A stretch of DNA of 64,000 bases from JALYUA01 sp038203955 (lineage in GTDB: Bacteria > Acidobacteriota > Thermoanaerobaculia > UBA5066 > Gp7-AA6): contig JBBRDK010000004.1 of the NCBI GenBank assembly GCA_038203955.1, positions 1 through 64,000 of the forward strand, written 5' to 3'. The notes below the pieces were generated by a model that searched no databases, was not told the DNA's origin, and worked only from the letters and a program-made list of their open reading frames with translations. Below, piece after piece: positions 8,532-17,761 of the stretch (position 1 is its first letter; each line of letters begins with the position of its first letter). A program made the translations under genes and the position numbers.

Positions 8532-9532
8532 CGGCTGTGCCGGCCGAGCGGGAACTCGGCACGCCTCTCCTTCTCGAGGCCGCCGATCTGCGGAAGGTCT
8601 ATCGGGCCCGGGGCAGCGGAAATCCGGTGGTTGCCGTCGACGGCGTTTCTTTCGTGATTCGCGCGGGCGAGACGCTCGCGCTGGTGGGGGAGTCGGGCAG
8701 CGGCAAGACGACGATCGGGCGTCTGGTCGCGCGTCTCGAGAACGTGGATGGAGGCGCGATCCGGTTCGACGGCGCGGACTGGCTCGCGCTCTCCGGCGGG
8801 GCGCTGCGGAGAAAACGCCGGAACCTTCAAGTCGTGTTCCAGGACCCGCAGACGTCGCTGAATCCCCGCATGCGCGTCGGAGATCAGGTTGCCGAGCCGC
8901 TGCGCGTCCAGCAGATCGCGCCGCGACGGGAGCTCGCTGCGCGCGTCGCGCGCCTTCTCGAGGAAGTCGGTCTCGACCCGGCGGCGGCGGCGCGGTTTCC
9001 GTCGGAATTTTCCGGGGGCCAGCGGCAGCGCATCGCGATCGCCCGCGCGCTGGCGACGCGACCCCGGCTGCTCGTCTGCGACGAGCCCGTTTCGGCGCTC
9101 GACGCCTCGATCGCGGCGCAGATCGTGAATCTGCTCCTGGACCTGCAGCGGGATCTCGGCCTCGCGTACCTCTTCATCTCGCATGACCTCCCTCTCGTCG
9201 CCCGGGTGGCGGACCGCGTCGCCGTTCTCTACCTGGGTCGGATCGTCGAGGAGGGATCGCCTGCGGCGGTCTTCGGGCGGCCGCTCCACCCGTACACGGC
9301 CGCCCTCGTCTCGTCCGTCCCGCGGGACGGCGCTGGAGAGGCTCCCCCTCGCATCCCGCTGCCGGGCGAGCCCGGTTCGGGCCTCGCGTGGGAGCGAGGC
9401 TGCGGCTTCGCGCCGCGGTGCCCGATCGCCCGGCCGCGCTGCCGGGAGGAGACTCCCGCCTTGGACGAGATCGTGCCGGGGTCGAGGGCCGCCTGTTTCT
9501 ACCCCGGAGAGCTCCGGGTCCCGGCTCTCTAG
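8528..9532 (+). CDS. Oligopeptide-type ABC transporter ATP-binding protein (OppF-like)
   Basis: 334-residue partner of the preceding ATPase; the two normally form the heterodimeric motor of a peptide importer. Walker A is GESGSGKTT, the signature is FSGGQRQRIA, Walker B is LLVCDEPVSALD, and the C-terminus carries the family's Cys-containing tail (CGFAPRCPIARPRC). The start is ATG 8528, overlapping the previous stop by four bases; a longer frame from 8294 only reads through the upstream gene. Confidence 0.92.
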   Translation: MTAVPAERELGTPLLLEAADLRKVYRARGSGNPVVAVDGVSFVIRAGETLALVGESGSGKTTIGRLVARLENVDGGAIRFDGADWLALSGGALRRKRRNLQVVFQDPQTSLNPRMRVGDQVAEPLRVQQIAPRRELAARVARLLEEVGLDPAAAARFPSEFSGGQRQRIAIARALATRPRLLVCDEPVSALDASIAAQIVNLLLDLQRDLGLAYLFISHDLPLVARVADRVAVLYLGRIVEEGSPAAVFGRPLHPYTAALVSSVPRDGAGEAPPRIPLPGEPGSGLAWERGCGFAPRCPIARPRCREETPALDEIVPGSRAACFYPGELRVPAL

Positions 9533-9559
9533 CGGCGCCGGGAGGCGCTGTAGCCGTCC

Positions 9560-9681
9560 GCTTTCAGCTATCAGTCAAACGCAGACGCCCTGAGACCCAT
9601 CGTCTCCAGGATCGAACGAAAACGGGTCACGGAAACTCTCCGGCTGAGAGCTGGCAGCTGAGAGCTGAAAGCTGAAAGCTG
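9560..9681. repeat. Heptad repeat array upstream of the TolC gene
   Basis: The 272-bp gap between the OppF-like and TolC genes contains a short left arm (CTTTCAG CTATCAG, 9561-9574). A regular right arm of GCTGANA units runs 9643-9681 (GCTGAGA, GCTGGCA, GCTGAGA, GCTGAAA, GCTGAAA, GCTG). Period is exactly 7 bp. The rest of the gap shows only the TolC ribosome-binding site. Confidence 0.8.
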
Positions 9682-9804
9682 TATTGGTGGTTTATGATGC
9701 CGCCCCGGTTTCCCCAGGATCCAGTGCGGCTGTGACAAGGCGTCGCTGCGCGCGAAACATTCGGACCCCAACCTGCGTAGAAGGGGTGACGAAGGAGTAA
9801 CGGA

Positions 9805-11445
9805 ATGAAGAGGTTCCCCAGATTCTGGACGGCTCGCGCCGTCGCTGTGTTTCTCGGCGCGACCTGCGCCTTTCCCGCCTTCGGGCAAGACCGCACCGTC
9901 CTCTCCGCCCGCCCCGGCGAGCGTCATTCGATCCCGCTGCCCGCCCCGACGGCCCAGGGAATCCCTCTTTCGCTCTCCCAGGCCGTCGCCCTCGGGGTCG
10001 CGAACAACGAAGACCTGAACGTCTCGGTCAACACCGCCCAGTCCTTCGAGTACTCAATCCTCCAGAACAAAGGCATCTTCGACCCGCTCGTCAGCGCGGC
10101 CGTCAGCCGGACGCACTCGGAGATCCCGGCGGCGTCGACCATCACGTCCGGAGTCTTCGACGACACGAACTTCTCGGGCAACGTCAGCCAGCTCACTCCG
10201 TTGGGCGGCGTGTTCCAGCTCGGTTTCAACGGGACACGCGAGACGACGAACAACACGTTCGCCCAGGTGAATCCCTCTTATGGAGGCGGCCTCATCCTCT
10301 CGATGAACCAGCCGCTCCTGCGCAACTTCGGCCACCTCCCGACCACGTGGCTGATAACGATCGCGCGCAACACTCGCGATTCTGCGTATCAGGACCTGCT
10401 TCGATCCGTGCAGGCTACGGTCAACTCGGTCGAGCAGGCGTACTGGGACCTCGTCTACTCGCTCCAGAACCTCGAAGTGAAGCGTGAGTCGCTGCGCATC
10501 GCACAGGAATTGAACCGAATCACGCGCATCAAGATCGACGTCGGCTCTCTCGCTCCGATCGACATCACGCAGACCGAAGTCGGGATCGCGATCGCCGAGC
10601 AGGACATCATCACCGCGGAGGGCCAGATCGGAGACGCGCAGGACCGGCTCAAGCGGCAATTGAATTTCGTCGGGCCGGCGCAGGTCACCATCCCGATCGT
10701 TCCGACGGATCAGCTCTTGACGGAAGACGTTTCGATACGGGTCGAGGAGGGAACGGCGCTGGCCCTCAAGCGGCGCCCCGAGATCCTTTCGACGGGATAT
10801 CAGGTCGCCTCCGACGAGATCCGCTACGAGTACTACAGCAACCAGACGCTGCCAGCGTTGAACCTCGTGGGAAGCTACGGGTCGCGAGGGCTCGCCGGGA
10901 TGTCGGTCGATCCCCTGACCGGAGTGGTGACGGACACGAACTTTTCGCAGACTTTTCAGGATGTCCTGAACCGCCGCAACAAGAATTGGTCCGTCGGCCT
11001 CAACTTCTCGTATCCGATCCTGAACCGCAGCGCGAGGGGCGCAAAAGGGGTGGCGCGCTACACCTTCGAATCCGACAAGGCGAGGCTCGCCACCGTCCAG
11101 CAGAACGTGATCGTCGAGGTCCGCGGGGCGGCCCGGGCGATCGACACCGCGCGGCGGTCCATCCTCGCGGCTCGGAAGGGGCGGGAGCTCGCCGAGCGCA
11201 ACCTGGACGCCGAGAAGAAAAAGTTCGACAACGGCATGAGCACGACGTTCCAGGTCAATCAGATCCAGCGCGACCTCTCCGCGGCGCGGACCAACGAACA
11301 GGCGGCGCTGGCCATCTACCGCAAGGCGCTTTCGCAGTATCACTACGCCATCGCCGACAACCTCGACTGGAAGGGAATTCAGGTCGAGGGCATGCCGGAT
11401 TCGGCGCCCCCGCCCATAGCGGACGTGAGGCCCGGCAGCCGGTGA
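9805..11445 (+). CDS. TolC-family outer membrane efflux protein
   Basis: 546 residues. A signal peptide (basic start, hydrophobic AVAVFLGATCAFPAFG) is followed by the outer-membrane efflux protein fold, with the two internal repeats typical of TolC. Long helical stretches such as LQNLEVKRESLRIAQELN and ELAERNLDAEKKKFDNG are the tunnel helices. It forms the trimeric exit duct of type I or tripartite pumps. The start is ATG 9805 with GAAGGAG at 9791-9797. It is followed by a YIP1 protein and an ATPase, but no periplasmic adaptor. Confidence 0.9.
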   Translation: MKRFPRFWTARAVAVFLGATCAFPAFGQDRTVLSARPGERHSIPLPAPTAQGIPLSLSQAVALGVANNEDLNVSVNTAQSFEYSILQNKGIFDPLVSAAVSRTHSEIPAASTITSGVFDDTNFSGNVSQLTPLGGVFQLGFNGTRETTNNTFAQVNPSYGGGLILSMNQPLLRNFGHLPTTWLITIARNTRDSAYQDLLRSVQATVNSVEQAYWDLVYSLQNLEVKRESLRIAQELNRITRIKIDVGSLAPIDITQTEVGIAIAEQDIITAEGQIGDAQDRLKRQLNFVGPAQVTIPIVPTDQLLTEDVSIRVEEGTALALKRRPEILSTGYQVASDEIRYEYYSNQTLPALNLVGSYGSRGLAGMSVDPLTGVVTDTNFSQTFQDVLNRRNKNWSVGLNFSYPILNRSARGAKGVARYTFESDKARLATVQQNVIVEVRGAARAIDTARRSILAARKGRELAERNLDAEKKKFDNGMSTTFQVNQIQRDLSAARTNEQAALAIYRKALSQYHYAIADNLDWKGIQVEGMPDSAPPPIADVRPGSR

Positions 11446-12179
11446 GCGATTCGCGAGCCGCGGCGCCGACCCCGGCGCCGCAGGCCGTTTCGGCGGCGGC
11501 GCGGGTGATTGGCACTTTCTTCTCCCCGGTCCCGACTTTTCAGTCGATCGCCGCGCGCCCGGGATTCCTCCTGCCGCTGGCCCTCTGGATCGCCGCGTCT
11601 CTTCTCGTCAGCGCCTTCATCCTTCCGCGCATGGACTACGAGGGCATGACCCGCGCGCGCCTCGAGAAGGCCGGCCAGTCGATCCCGGAGGACCGGATCC
11701 AGGCGCAGGTCGCGATGCAGAAGCGGATCGCGCCGAAGATCACGATCGCGATCGGCGCCCTGGCGCCGGTGATCATCACGCTCCTGGTCACGCTCGTTTT
11801 CTGGGCGTCGTTCAAGGCGTTCGGTTGGGACTTCTCCTTCAGGCAGGGGATCGGAGTCACGTCCCACGCGTTCCTTCCGGGGGTGCTCGGGGCCCTGATC
11901 CTGATCCCTGTCCTCTCGTCGAAGGAGACGATCGACCCTCAGAACATGAGCGACCTGCTCCGCTCCAACCTCGGTTTTCTGGTCGAACGGAAGGCCTCGC
12001 CGGCGCTCCATTCGCTTTTGGGCTCGCTCGACCTGTTCGCCATCTGGACCATGGTGCTTCTGACGATCGGATACGCCGCGGCTGCCCGGGTCTCCCGCAA
12101 GGCCGCCGGGAGCATCGTCGTGGCCCTCTGGGCGCTGTACATTCTCGGCAAGGCGGGGCTGGCCGCCCTGTTCTCCTAG
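11442..12179 (+). CDS. YIP1-family membrane protein
   Basis: 245 residues with about five membrane segments (around LLPLALWIAASLLVSAF, ITIAIGALAPVIITLLVTLVF, GVLGALILIPVL, DLFAIWTMVLLTIGYAA and SIVVALWALYILG). The layout, including RVIGTFFSPVPTFQSIA at the start and the FGWDFSFRQ segment, fits the bacterial Yip1 family. Its role is unknown. It starts with GTG 11442, overlapping the TolC stop (GTGA), so it is translationally coupled to the efflux duct gene. Confidence 0.75.
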   Translation: MSDSRAAAPTPAPQAVSAAARVIGTFFSPVPTFQSIAARPGFLLPLALWIAASLLVSAFILPRMDYEGMTRARLEKAGQSIPEDRIQAQVAMQKRIAPKITIAIGALAPVIITLLVTLVFWASFKAFGWDFSFRQGIGVTSHAFLPGVLGALILIPVLSSKETIDPQNMSDLLRSNLGFLVERKASPALHSLLGSLDLFAIWTMVLLTIGYAAAARVSRKAAGSIVVALWALYILGKAGLAALFS

Positions 12180-12256
12180 GAGCGGCTCCTGAGACCGATT
12201 GACACAACCCTGCGCTCCCGAATCCGTATGAATCCCCAAAAGGACACGACATCGCC

Positions 12257-12955
12257 ATGCTGATCGACATCCGGGACATCACGAAGGTCTACCAGATGGG
12301 ACAGGAGCAGGTGCACGCCCTGTCCGGGGTCACCGTGGGGGTCGACCGGGGCGAGTACGTCGCCGTCATGGGGCCGTCCGGCTCCGGCAAGTCGACGTTG
12401 ATGAACCTCATCGGATGCCTCGACACGCCGAGCTCGGGCTCTTACGTCCTGAATGGCCGTGAGGTCGCACAGATGACGGACGACGAGCTGGCGGCGATCC
12501 GCAACCAGGAGATCGGCTTCGTGTTCCAGACGTTCAATCTGCTGCCCCGCACGAGCGCCCTCCAGCAGGTCGAGCTGCCTCTCGTCTACTCCGGGCTCGG
12601 CCGCAAGGAGCGGCGAGAGCGCGCGATCAAGTCGCTCGAATCCGTCGGTCTCGCTGACCGGATGACGCATCAGCCGAACGAGATGTCCGGCGGCCAGCGG
12701 CAACGCGTCGCGGTCGCGCGCGCGCTGATCAACAACCCCTCCATCCTGCTCGCCGACGAGCCGACCGGGAACCTGGACTCTCAAACCGGCAACGAAATCA
12801 TGGCCCTCTTCGAGGATCTGAACCGCCGCGGCAACACGATCGTCCTCGTGACCCACGAGGAAGACGTCGCCGCCCACGCCCGCCGGATCGTCCGGCTGCG
12901 CGACGGCAAGATCCGGGAGGACCAGCCGAACGATCCCGCCGCCGTGGCGAGGTGA
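12257..12955 (+). CDS. MacB/LolD-type ABC transporter ATP-binding protein
   Basis: 232-residue ATPase of the family that drives mechanotransmission transporters (MacB, LolCDE, FtsEX). Walker A is GPSGSGKST, the signature is MSGGQRQRVA, Walker B is ILLADEPTGNLD, and the LPRTSALQQVELPL segment is typical of LolD/MacB ATPases. The C-terminus is short. It follows the TolC and YIP1 genes after 77 bases, which suggests export, but the expected membrane permease and HlyD-like adaptor are not in this window. A heptad array follows its stop. Confidence 0.9.
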   Translation: MLIDIRDITKVYQMGQEQVHALSGVTVGVDRGEYVAVMGPSGSGKSTLMNLIGCLDTPSSGSYVLNGREVAQMTDDELAAIRNQEIGFVFQTFNLLPRTSALQQVELPLVYSGLGRKERRERAIKSLESVGLADRMTHQPNEMSGGQRQRVAVARALINNPSILLADEPTGNLDSQTGNEIMALFEDLNRRGNTIVLVTHEEDVAAHARRIVRLRDGKIREDQPNDPAAVAR

Positions 12956-12959
12956 AGGA

Positions 12960-13044
12960 GTTATCAGTTTTCAGTAGTCAGTTATCAGGCGTCGCCGATG
13001 GCGGCGTTCCAAGACTGAAAACTCAAGACTGACAACTGAAGACT
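12960..13044. repeat. Inverted heptad repeat array between convergent genes
   Basis: Left arm 12960-12987 is four units, GTTATCA, GTTTTCA, GTAGTCA, GTTATCA. Right arm 13012-13044 is the complement of the same unit. The loop holds a small hairpin (GCCGATGGC). The array fills the gap between the ATPase gene and the convergent acylase gene and overlaps the acylase stop. It could act as a bidirectional terminator. Confidence 0.8.
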
Positions 13045-15463
13045 ATTTCCGCTCCAGCTCCAACACCTTCGCCTCGTCGTCCTTTCCGATCGTGAAATAT
13101 CGGCCGGCCTTCCACATGGGAAGAAAGTTCCGGTAGCCGCTCGAGAACGGGTTGCCGGACTGGCCGGTCGTGTGCACATAGAGCGACGCCGGCAGGTCGG
13201 AGAGGTCGATGATCTCGCGGATGCTCGGCCCGTCGGTCATGCGGAAGCTCCCGTCTCGCCGGTACGCGCCCACATTCACCGTGGAGGCGTCGCCGCCCTG
13301 CCCGGTCTCCAGACTGAAGAACCGGGACAGCACGGGGACTCCGTCGAAAGCGGCGTGAGGAAAGCGCGCCCGGTGCAGCCGCTCCCAGCGCCAGTTGCGT
13401 TGATCCGCGCCGAGACGCGCGCGCAGAAGAGCGACCGCTTTCGACAGGGTCGCGCTCTTCCACTCCCCGCACGTCTCTCGCCGGGGCGTCCTCACGTCGT
13501 CGCACCACGGCGAATCGGCGGCGAGCGAATGGATCAGGAAGCGCGAGCGCACCGCCGGGGCTGCGGGCTCGCCGAGCTCGTCCTCGGGCATGGCTGAGAG
13601 CGCCGCGTACCAGGCGGCGTAGATCGACGCGGGCACCGAATCGGGTGAGAAGTCGCCCTTCCACCCGCGCAGGCGCGCGAGCGCCGCGGCGCTCAAGCCG
13701 TCGGAGGGGCGCGTGTCGAGCAGGAGCGGAAGGAGGTCGCGGGCCTGGTACGACACGCGGTCCAGCTGAATGGCCCGGATGTCCTCGCGCGTCAACCGCG
13801 GGGTCGAGACGATCCGGTCCTCGATGCGGCGCGCGCGATAGGGCTCGGGCCAGTCTCGGGCGAGCGGCCACGGGTACGCGTCGGAGACGACGCGGTTGTT
13901 GGCCGTGACGACGTACCCGCGCGCGGGATCGAGGGTCCTCGGGAGCCGCTCGAAGGGAATGAATCCCGCCCAGTCGTCCTCGCCGTCTCCCGGGACGGGC
14001 AGGAGGCCGTCCGAGCGGGGACGGATCGGAATGGCGCCGGACGCCGCGTATCCGATGTGCCCGTCGACGTCGGCGTAGACGAAATTCTGTCCCGGCGCGT
14101 GGAGCAGGGCGGCTCCCGCGAGGAAGGTCGTCCAGTCCTTCGCCTCGTCGATCGTCAGGAACGCTTCTCCGGTCCGGTCGCCCGGGTCGAGCCCGGTCCA
14201 GCGCAGAGAGACGGGGGCCGACAGCCGGTCCGCGCCGGCGATCACGTCAGTCACCACGGGCCCGTGAACCGTCGTCCGAACCGGAAGACGAACGTCCTCA
14301 CCCCCGCGCACGCGAAGCACCTCCATCCGCGTTTCGAAAGGGATCGATTGCCCCTTCCAGAGGTAGCGGGTGGGGTCCCGGGGATCGAGGCGCTCGAGGT
14401 AGAGGTCCTGCACGTCCGGCTCGAGATTGGTGAGGCCCCAGGCGATCCGATCGTTGTGGCCGATCACGATCCCCGGGAGGCCGGGCAGCGTCGCGCCTTC
14501 GACGGCGACTCCCGGCGCTTCGAGGCGTGCCAGGTACCAGATCGAAGGCGTCCTCAGGCCGAGATGGGGATCGTTGGCGAGGAGCGGTTTGCCGGACCGG
14601 GTGCGCGAGCCGGCGACGACCCAGCTGTTGCTGCCGACCGCTTCGCCGCCGAAGCCGAGACGCGCCGCCAGCGCGAAGGCGTCTTCGAGCGACTGCCACT
14701 CGGCCCGCGAGGGCGTCCTCCGCATTCGCGGGCGGGCGCGGGGACGCGGGGCGAAAGCCGGTGCGGCCGCGCCAACGGGCGCCTGCCACTCCTCGTCGCG
14801 CAGAATCGTCGGCGCCGCGGGAACGAGGGGAAGGAGCTCCGCGGCGCGTTCCGGCCCGACCCGGGCGACCAGCTTCGCCCGCCGAATCTCTGCCGCCGCG
14901 TTCCCGGCGAGGTCCCACGCCATCAGCTTCGACCAGACGAGGCAGTCCGCGTCGTCGAAGGGCTCGATGCGGATCCGGAGGACCGTGGTCTCGATCGGCC
15001 GGGCCATGCTCGCGGCGAGGTAGGCATTGACCCCGGATCGATAGGCGGAGAGGCGGCGCCGCGCCCCGGGAGAAAGACCCGAAAGCGCGCTTTCGGCGGC
15101 GCGGCGAAAGCCGACCGTGCGGAGAAACCGGTCGGTCGGAAGCAGCTTCGGCCCGAGCGCTTCCGCGAGCCGTCCGGAGCCCACCCGTCGCTGAAGCTCC
15201 ATCTGCCAGAGGCGGTCCCTGGCGTGCGCCCACCCGAGGCCGAACAGCGCTTCCTCGAAGGTCGCCGCCCGGATTGTCGGCACGCCCCGCCGATCCGTCT
15301 CGATTCGAATCGGGCGGTGGATTCCGGGGACGCGCAGGCGTCCGCCGCGGACGGGGAAGGTCGAAAGGATCAGCGCGGCGATCGCGAAGAGCGCCACTCC
15401 GCCGAGGAACGCGATCCCGGTCAGGATCTTCCTGGCCGGCCCGCTGGTCCGCGTTCGGCGCAC
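13043..15463 (-). CDS. Penicillin-acylase-family N-terminal nucleophile hydrolase
   Basis: 806 residues; the family hydrolyses amide bonds of acyl-homoserine lactones, beta-lactams or N-acyl compounds. One membrane anchor lies at about 13-35. The maturation site is GSNSW, with the predicted nucleophile Ser278 freed by cleavage after Gly277, and the following ANDPHL, TVHGPVV and TANNRVV motifs are typical. The linker around 240-250 is Arg/Pro-rich, as expected of a removed spacer. The start is GTG 15463, two bases after the M61 stop, so the genes are coupled; the exact start is uncertain. Substrate unknown. Confidence 0.88.
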   Translation of the reverse strand: MRRTRTSGPARKILTGIAFLGGVALFAIAALILSTFPVRGGRLRVPGIHRPIRIETDRRGVPTIRAATFEEALFGLGWAHARDRLWQMELQRRVGSGRLAEALGPKLLPTDRFLRTVGFRRAAESALSGLSPGARRRLSAYRSGVNAYLAASMARPIETTVLRIRIEPFDDADCLVWSKLMAWDLAGNAAAEIRRAKLVARVGPERAAELLPLVPAAPTILRDEEWQAPVGAAAPAFAPRPRARPRMRRTPSRAEWQSLEDAFALAARLGFGGEAVGSNSWVVAGSRTRSGKPLLANDPHLGLRTPSIWYLARLEAPGVAVEGATLPGLPGIVIGHNDRIAWGLTNLEPDVQDLYLERLDPRDPTRYLWKGQSIPFETRMEVLRVRGGEDVRLPVRTTVHGPVVTDVIAGADRLSAPVSLRWTGLDPGDRTGEAFLTIDEAKDWTTFLAGAALLHAPGQNFVYADVDGHIGYAASGAIPIRPRSDGLLPVPGDGEDDWAGFIPFERLPRTLDPARGYVVTANNRVVSDAYPWPLARDWPEPYRARRIEDRIVSTPRLTREDIRAIQLDRVSYQARDLLPLLLDTRPSDGLSAAALARLRGWKGDFSPDSVPASIYAAWYAALSAMPEDELGEPAAPAVRSRFLIHSLAADSPWCDDVRTPRRETCGEWKSATLSKAVALLRARLGADQRNWRWERLHRARFPHAAFDGVPVLSRFFSLETGQGGDASTVNVGAYRRDGSFRMTDGPSIREIIDLSDLPASLYVHTTGQSGNPFSSGYRNFLPMWKAGRYFTIGKDDEAKVLELERK

Positions 15464-15465
15464 TC

Positions 15466-17361
15466 CTACTTCACGGAGGCGGAAGAGACGAGCGGCCGGA
15501 CGATCGACGTCAGAACATCCGGTCTTCCCGCGTCGCGTTCGAGCCGGGGATATCGCTCTCCGCCGGAATACTCCAGGCGGTACGTCCGATAGAACTCCCC
15601 GTTTTCGACGAGGAGCTCGACGGGCGCCTGGAGAGAGCCCCGGACGGCCTCCCGCAGCGATTCGCGGCTCCAGTGCCGGCCGTTGACCGCGACCAGACGC
15701 ATCCCCGGGCCGAGGCCCGCGCGGGCGGCAGGGGAATCGGGGACGACGTCCGGGATCACCCCATCCTCGCCCACCGCGAAGCCGAGCGAATAGCGCACGT
15801 CCGTCGTCTTGCCCGCCTGTTCGCGCGCCTTCTGTATCTCCGACGGCGTGTCGACCCAGGTCAGCCTCCATCCGCTCGAGAGGATGCCGTTCACCGGCGC
15901 CTGCGGAGAGGTCGATTGGAGACGCTCCGTCCAGAACTTCTTCCAGTCCCAGGCCGCGACCCGGTTCAGGGACGCGAAGACGTCTTCGGCCGCATAGGGC
16001 TCGACGGCCGGCGCGCCGTTCCTGGTGCCGAAGAAGAGGCGGCAGAAGTCGTCGAGGCTCTTCTTCCCGCGCGTCTCCCGGCGAATGAGGGTGTCCGCTT
16101 CGAGCCAGAGGAGACTGCTCTCGGGATAGAAGTCCACGCCCCGCCTCCAGGACGCCCAGTCCGAGCGGGCGCCGTAGAGGACCTGAGCGGCGACCGCCGT
16201 GTCCGCGAGCGGCCGCCAGGACCGTCCCCGCGTCGCCTCCATGTCCGCCGCGGTGATCGCGAGGATCTCCCGGTACTGCTCGGCGGTCACGTTGCCCGTG
16301 CGCGCGGAGAGGATCTCCCCCAGGTATTGCGTCAGGCCTTCGTACACCCAGAGAAGCTCGCCGCGCATGGGCTCGTCGAAGCGCCCCGGCATGAGGCCGG
16401 CGGGGCGGCGGAACTTGCCGTTCCACGAGTGCACCATTTCGTGGGGCAGAAGATCGCCGAGGTTCGCCTTGCGCTTGTCCTCGTCGACCAGGGAGCGTTC
16501 GGCCACTCGATCGTCGCTCGACTGGTGGTGCTCGAGCCCGAAATGGGCGACCGAGTCGGACAGGGTCAGAAGAAAGTCGTAGTGCGCGTAAGGTCGGGAG
16601 CCGAAGAGGGCGCCGGTCTCCGCGACCAGGTTCTTCAGGGCGCGAAGGGTGTGGGCGGACATCTCGAGCGCGGCCTGGCTGTCCGCCGCGATGTCGACCC
16701 GGTGGGGGGGCGAGGAGTCGGATAGCGCGACCACCCGGAAGTACCGCCCGGCCAGCACGGGAGAGTCGACGAGCGTGGTCAGCGAAACCGGGGCGAAACG
16801 GATTACCTCTCCGCCGCCGCTCTCCTCGGTGAGAGCCGTGGCGTGGGACCAGCCCGCCGGAAGTCGCAGGCTCGCGGCGAACAGGAGGGAGTCTGCCTCC
16901 GTTCCTTTCGGGTAGACGAGCACCTGATTCCAGCTCACGATCGCGAGCGCCGCGGTGGCGGAGGACCCCGACGAAAACTGGCCCGTGGACGCCGGGGAGA
17001 GAAAGTCGAGGTCCACCTCGATCTCGGAGACCCCCGCCGGAACCTCGCACCGCACGGCGTACATCTCGAGCGGGTCGCGCGTCCACGCGATCGGCCGGCC
17101 TTGCGCGGCGATGCGGAGTCCTCCGACGTCGGCGATGGGGCCCGTCGGCCCGTGCTCGCCGGGGATCCATTTCGGATAGAGCAGGGTGAGGGGGCCGGGC
17201 GGGGCGGGAATGGTCAGGCGCGCGTGAAAGATCTTCCGCGGCGCGTCGCTCGCGTCGAGATCCAGCCGGATCGTCCCGGCGGCCGGAAGCACAGCGGCGC
17301 ACGCCGAGGCGAAGACCGCCGCGCCCGCCAGTCGGAGAGCGCGTCGAACCGGGTTCGTCAT
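15466..17361 (-). CDS. M61-family metallopeptidase with PDZ domain
   Basis: 631 residues. A signal peptide (LAGAAVFASACAAVLPAAG) points to export. An N-terminal beta domain (YPKWIPGEHGPTGP) precedes the catalytic domain, where HEMVH at 307-311 is the zinc motif and LEHHQSS is a characteristic M61 element just before it. A PDZ-like domain follows (about 525-600, GVIPDVVPDSPAARAGLGPG). The family removes N-terminal glycine or alanine from peptides. The start is ATG 17361 with AGGAGG upstream. It is transcribed with the acylase gene. Confidence 0.93.
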   Translation of the reverse strand: MTNPVRRALRLAGAAVFASACAAVLPAAGTIRLDLDASDAPRKIFHARLTIPAPPGPLTLLYPKWIPGEHGPTGPIADVGGLRIAAQGRPIAWTRDPLEMYAVRCEVPAGVSEIEVDLDFLSPASTGQFSSGSSATAALAIVSWNQVLVYPKGTEADSLLFAASLRLPAGWSHATALTEESGGGEVIRFAPVSLTTLVDSPVLAGRYFRVVALSDSSPPHRVDIAADSQAALEMSAHTLRALKNLVAETGALFGSRPYAHYDFLLTLSDSVAHFGLEHHQSSDDRVAERSLVDEDKRKANLGDLLPHEMVHSWNGKFRRPAGLMPGRFDEPMRGELLWVYEGLTQYLGEILSARTGNVTAEQYREILAITAADMEATRGRSWRPLADTAVAAQVLYGARSDWASWRRGVDFYPESSLLWLEADTLIRRETRGKKSLDDFCRLFFGTRNGAPAVEPYAAEDVFASLNRVAAWDWKKFWTERLQSTSPQAPVNGILSSGWRLTWVDTPSEIQKAREQAGKTTDVRYSLGFAVGEDGVIPDVVPDSPAARAGLGPGMRLVAVNGRHWSRESLREAVRGSLQAPVELLVENGEFYRTYRLEYSGGERYPRLERDAGRPDVLTSIVRPLVSSASVK

Positions 17362-17761
17362 CGAGTCCTCCTCAACGAATCGAAAGATCTCAATGACGAT
17401 ATACCGTCGCTTCGCTCGCTGCGGGACGTGCCGTTCGCGCGGCGAACGGCACCGGCGAGCGGCTCGCCTGAGGGCTCGACCGCTCGCCTCGTCCCTCCGC
17501 TCGCTACGCGCCCGCAGCGTGAGCCTCCTCCCTCCCTTCGGTCGGGAGACTTCTCACGCTGCGAACGTAACCACGATCTCGACGGAAGCGCAGCTCTGCC
17601 CCCTCCGCTCCCTCTCCCCGCGCGCCGGGGGAGAGGGCTGGGGTTAGGGACGGGACTCATCCGGAAAGGGGACGCCGGAAACAGACCTTGCTTGCGGCGT
17701 CCCCGCGCGCCGGGGAGAGGCCTGGGGTGAGGGGCAAAAACCCGGTGGTCGGCGTCCGATG
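17362..17761. repeat. Hairpin-rich intergenic region with direct repeats
   Basis: This 400-bp gap has no supported gene. It holds a perfect 11-bp stem with a 3-base loop (arms 17428-17438 and 17442-17452) and an imperfect stem with arms GCAGCGTGAG near 17516-17525 and CTCACGCTGC near 17555-17565. Two near-identical copies of a GC-rich palindromic repeat, core CCCCGCGCGCCGGGG, lie at 17612-17650 and 17699-17735. Each copy is followed by a CTGGGGT.AGGG tail. The gap separates the M61 promoter side from the hemerythrin stop. Confidence 0.65.

Noticed and set aside
13043..17302. Minus-strand frame of about 1400 codons spanning the M61 and acylase genes
   Set aside because: Only the part after 15463 is coding; the rest is the shifted frame of the M61 gene, which has better motifs and a signal peptide.
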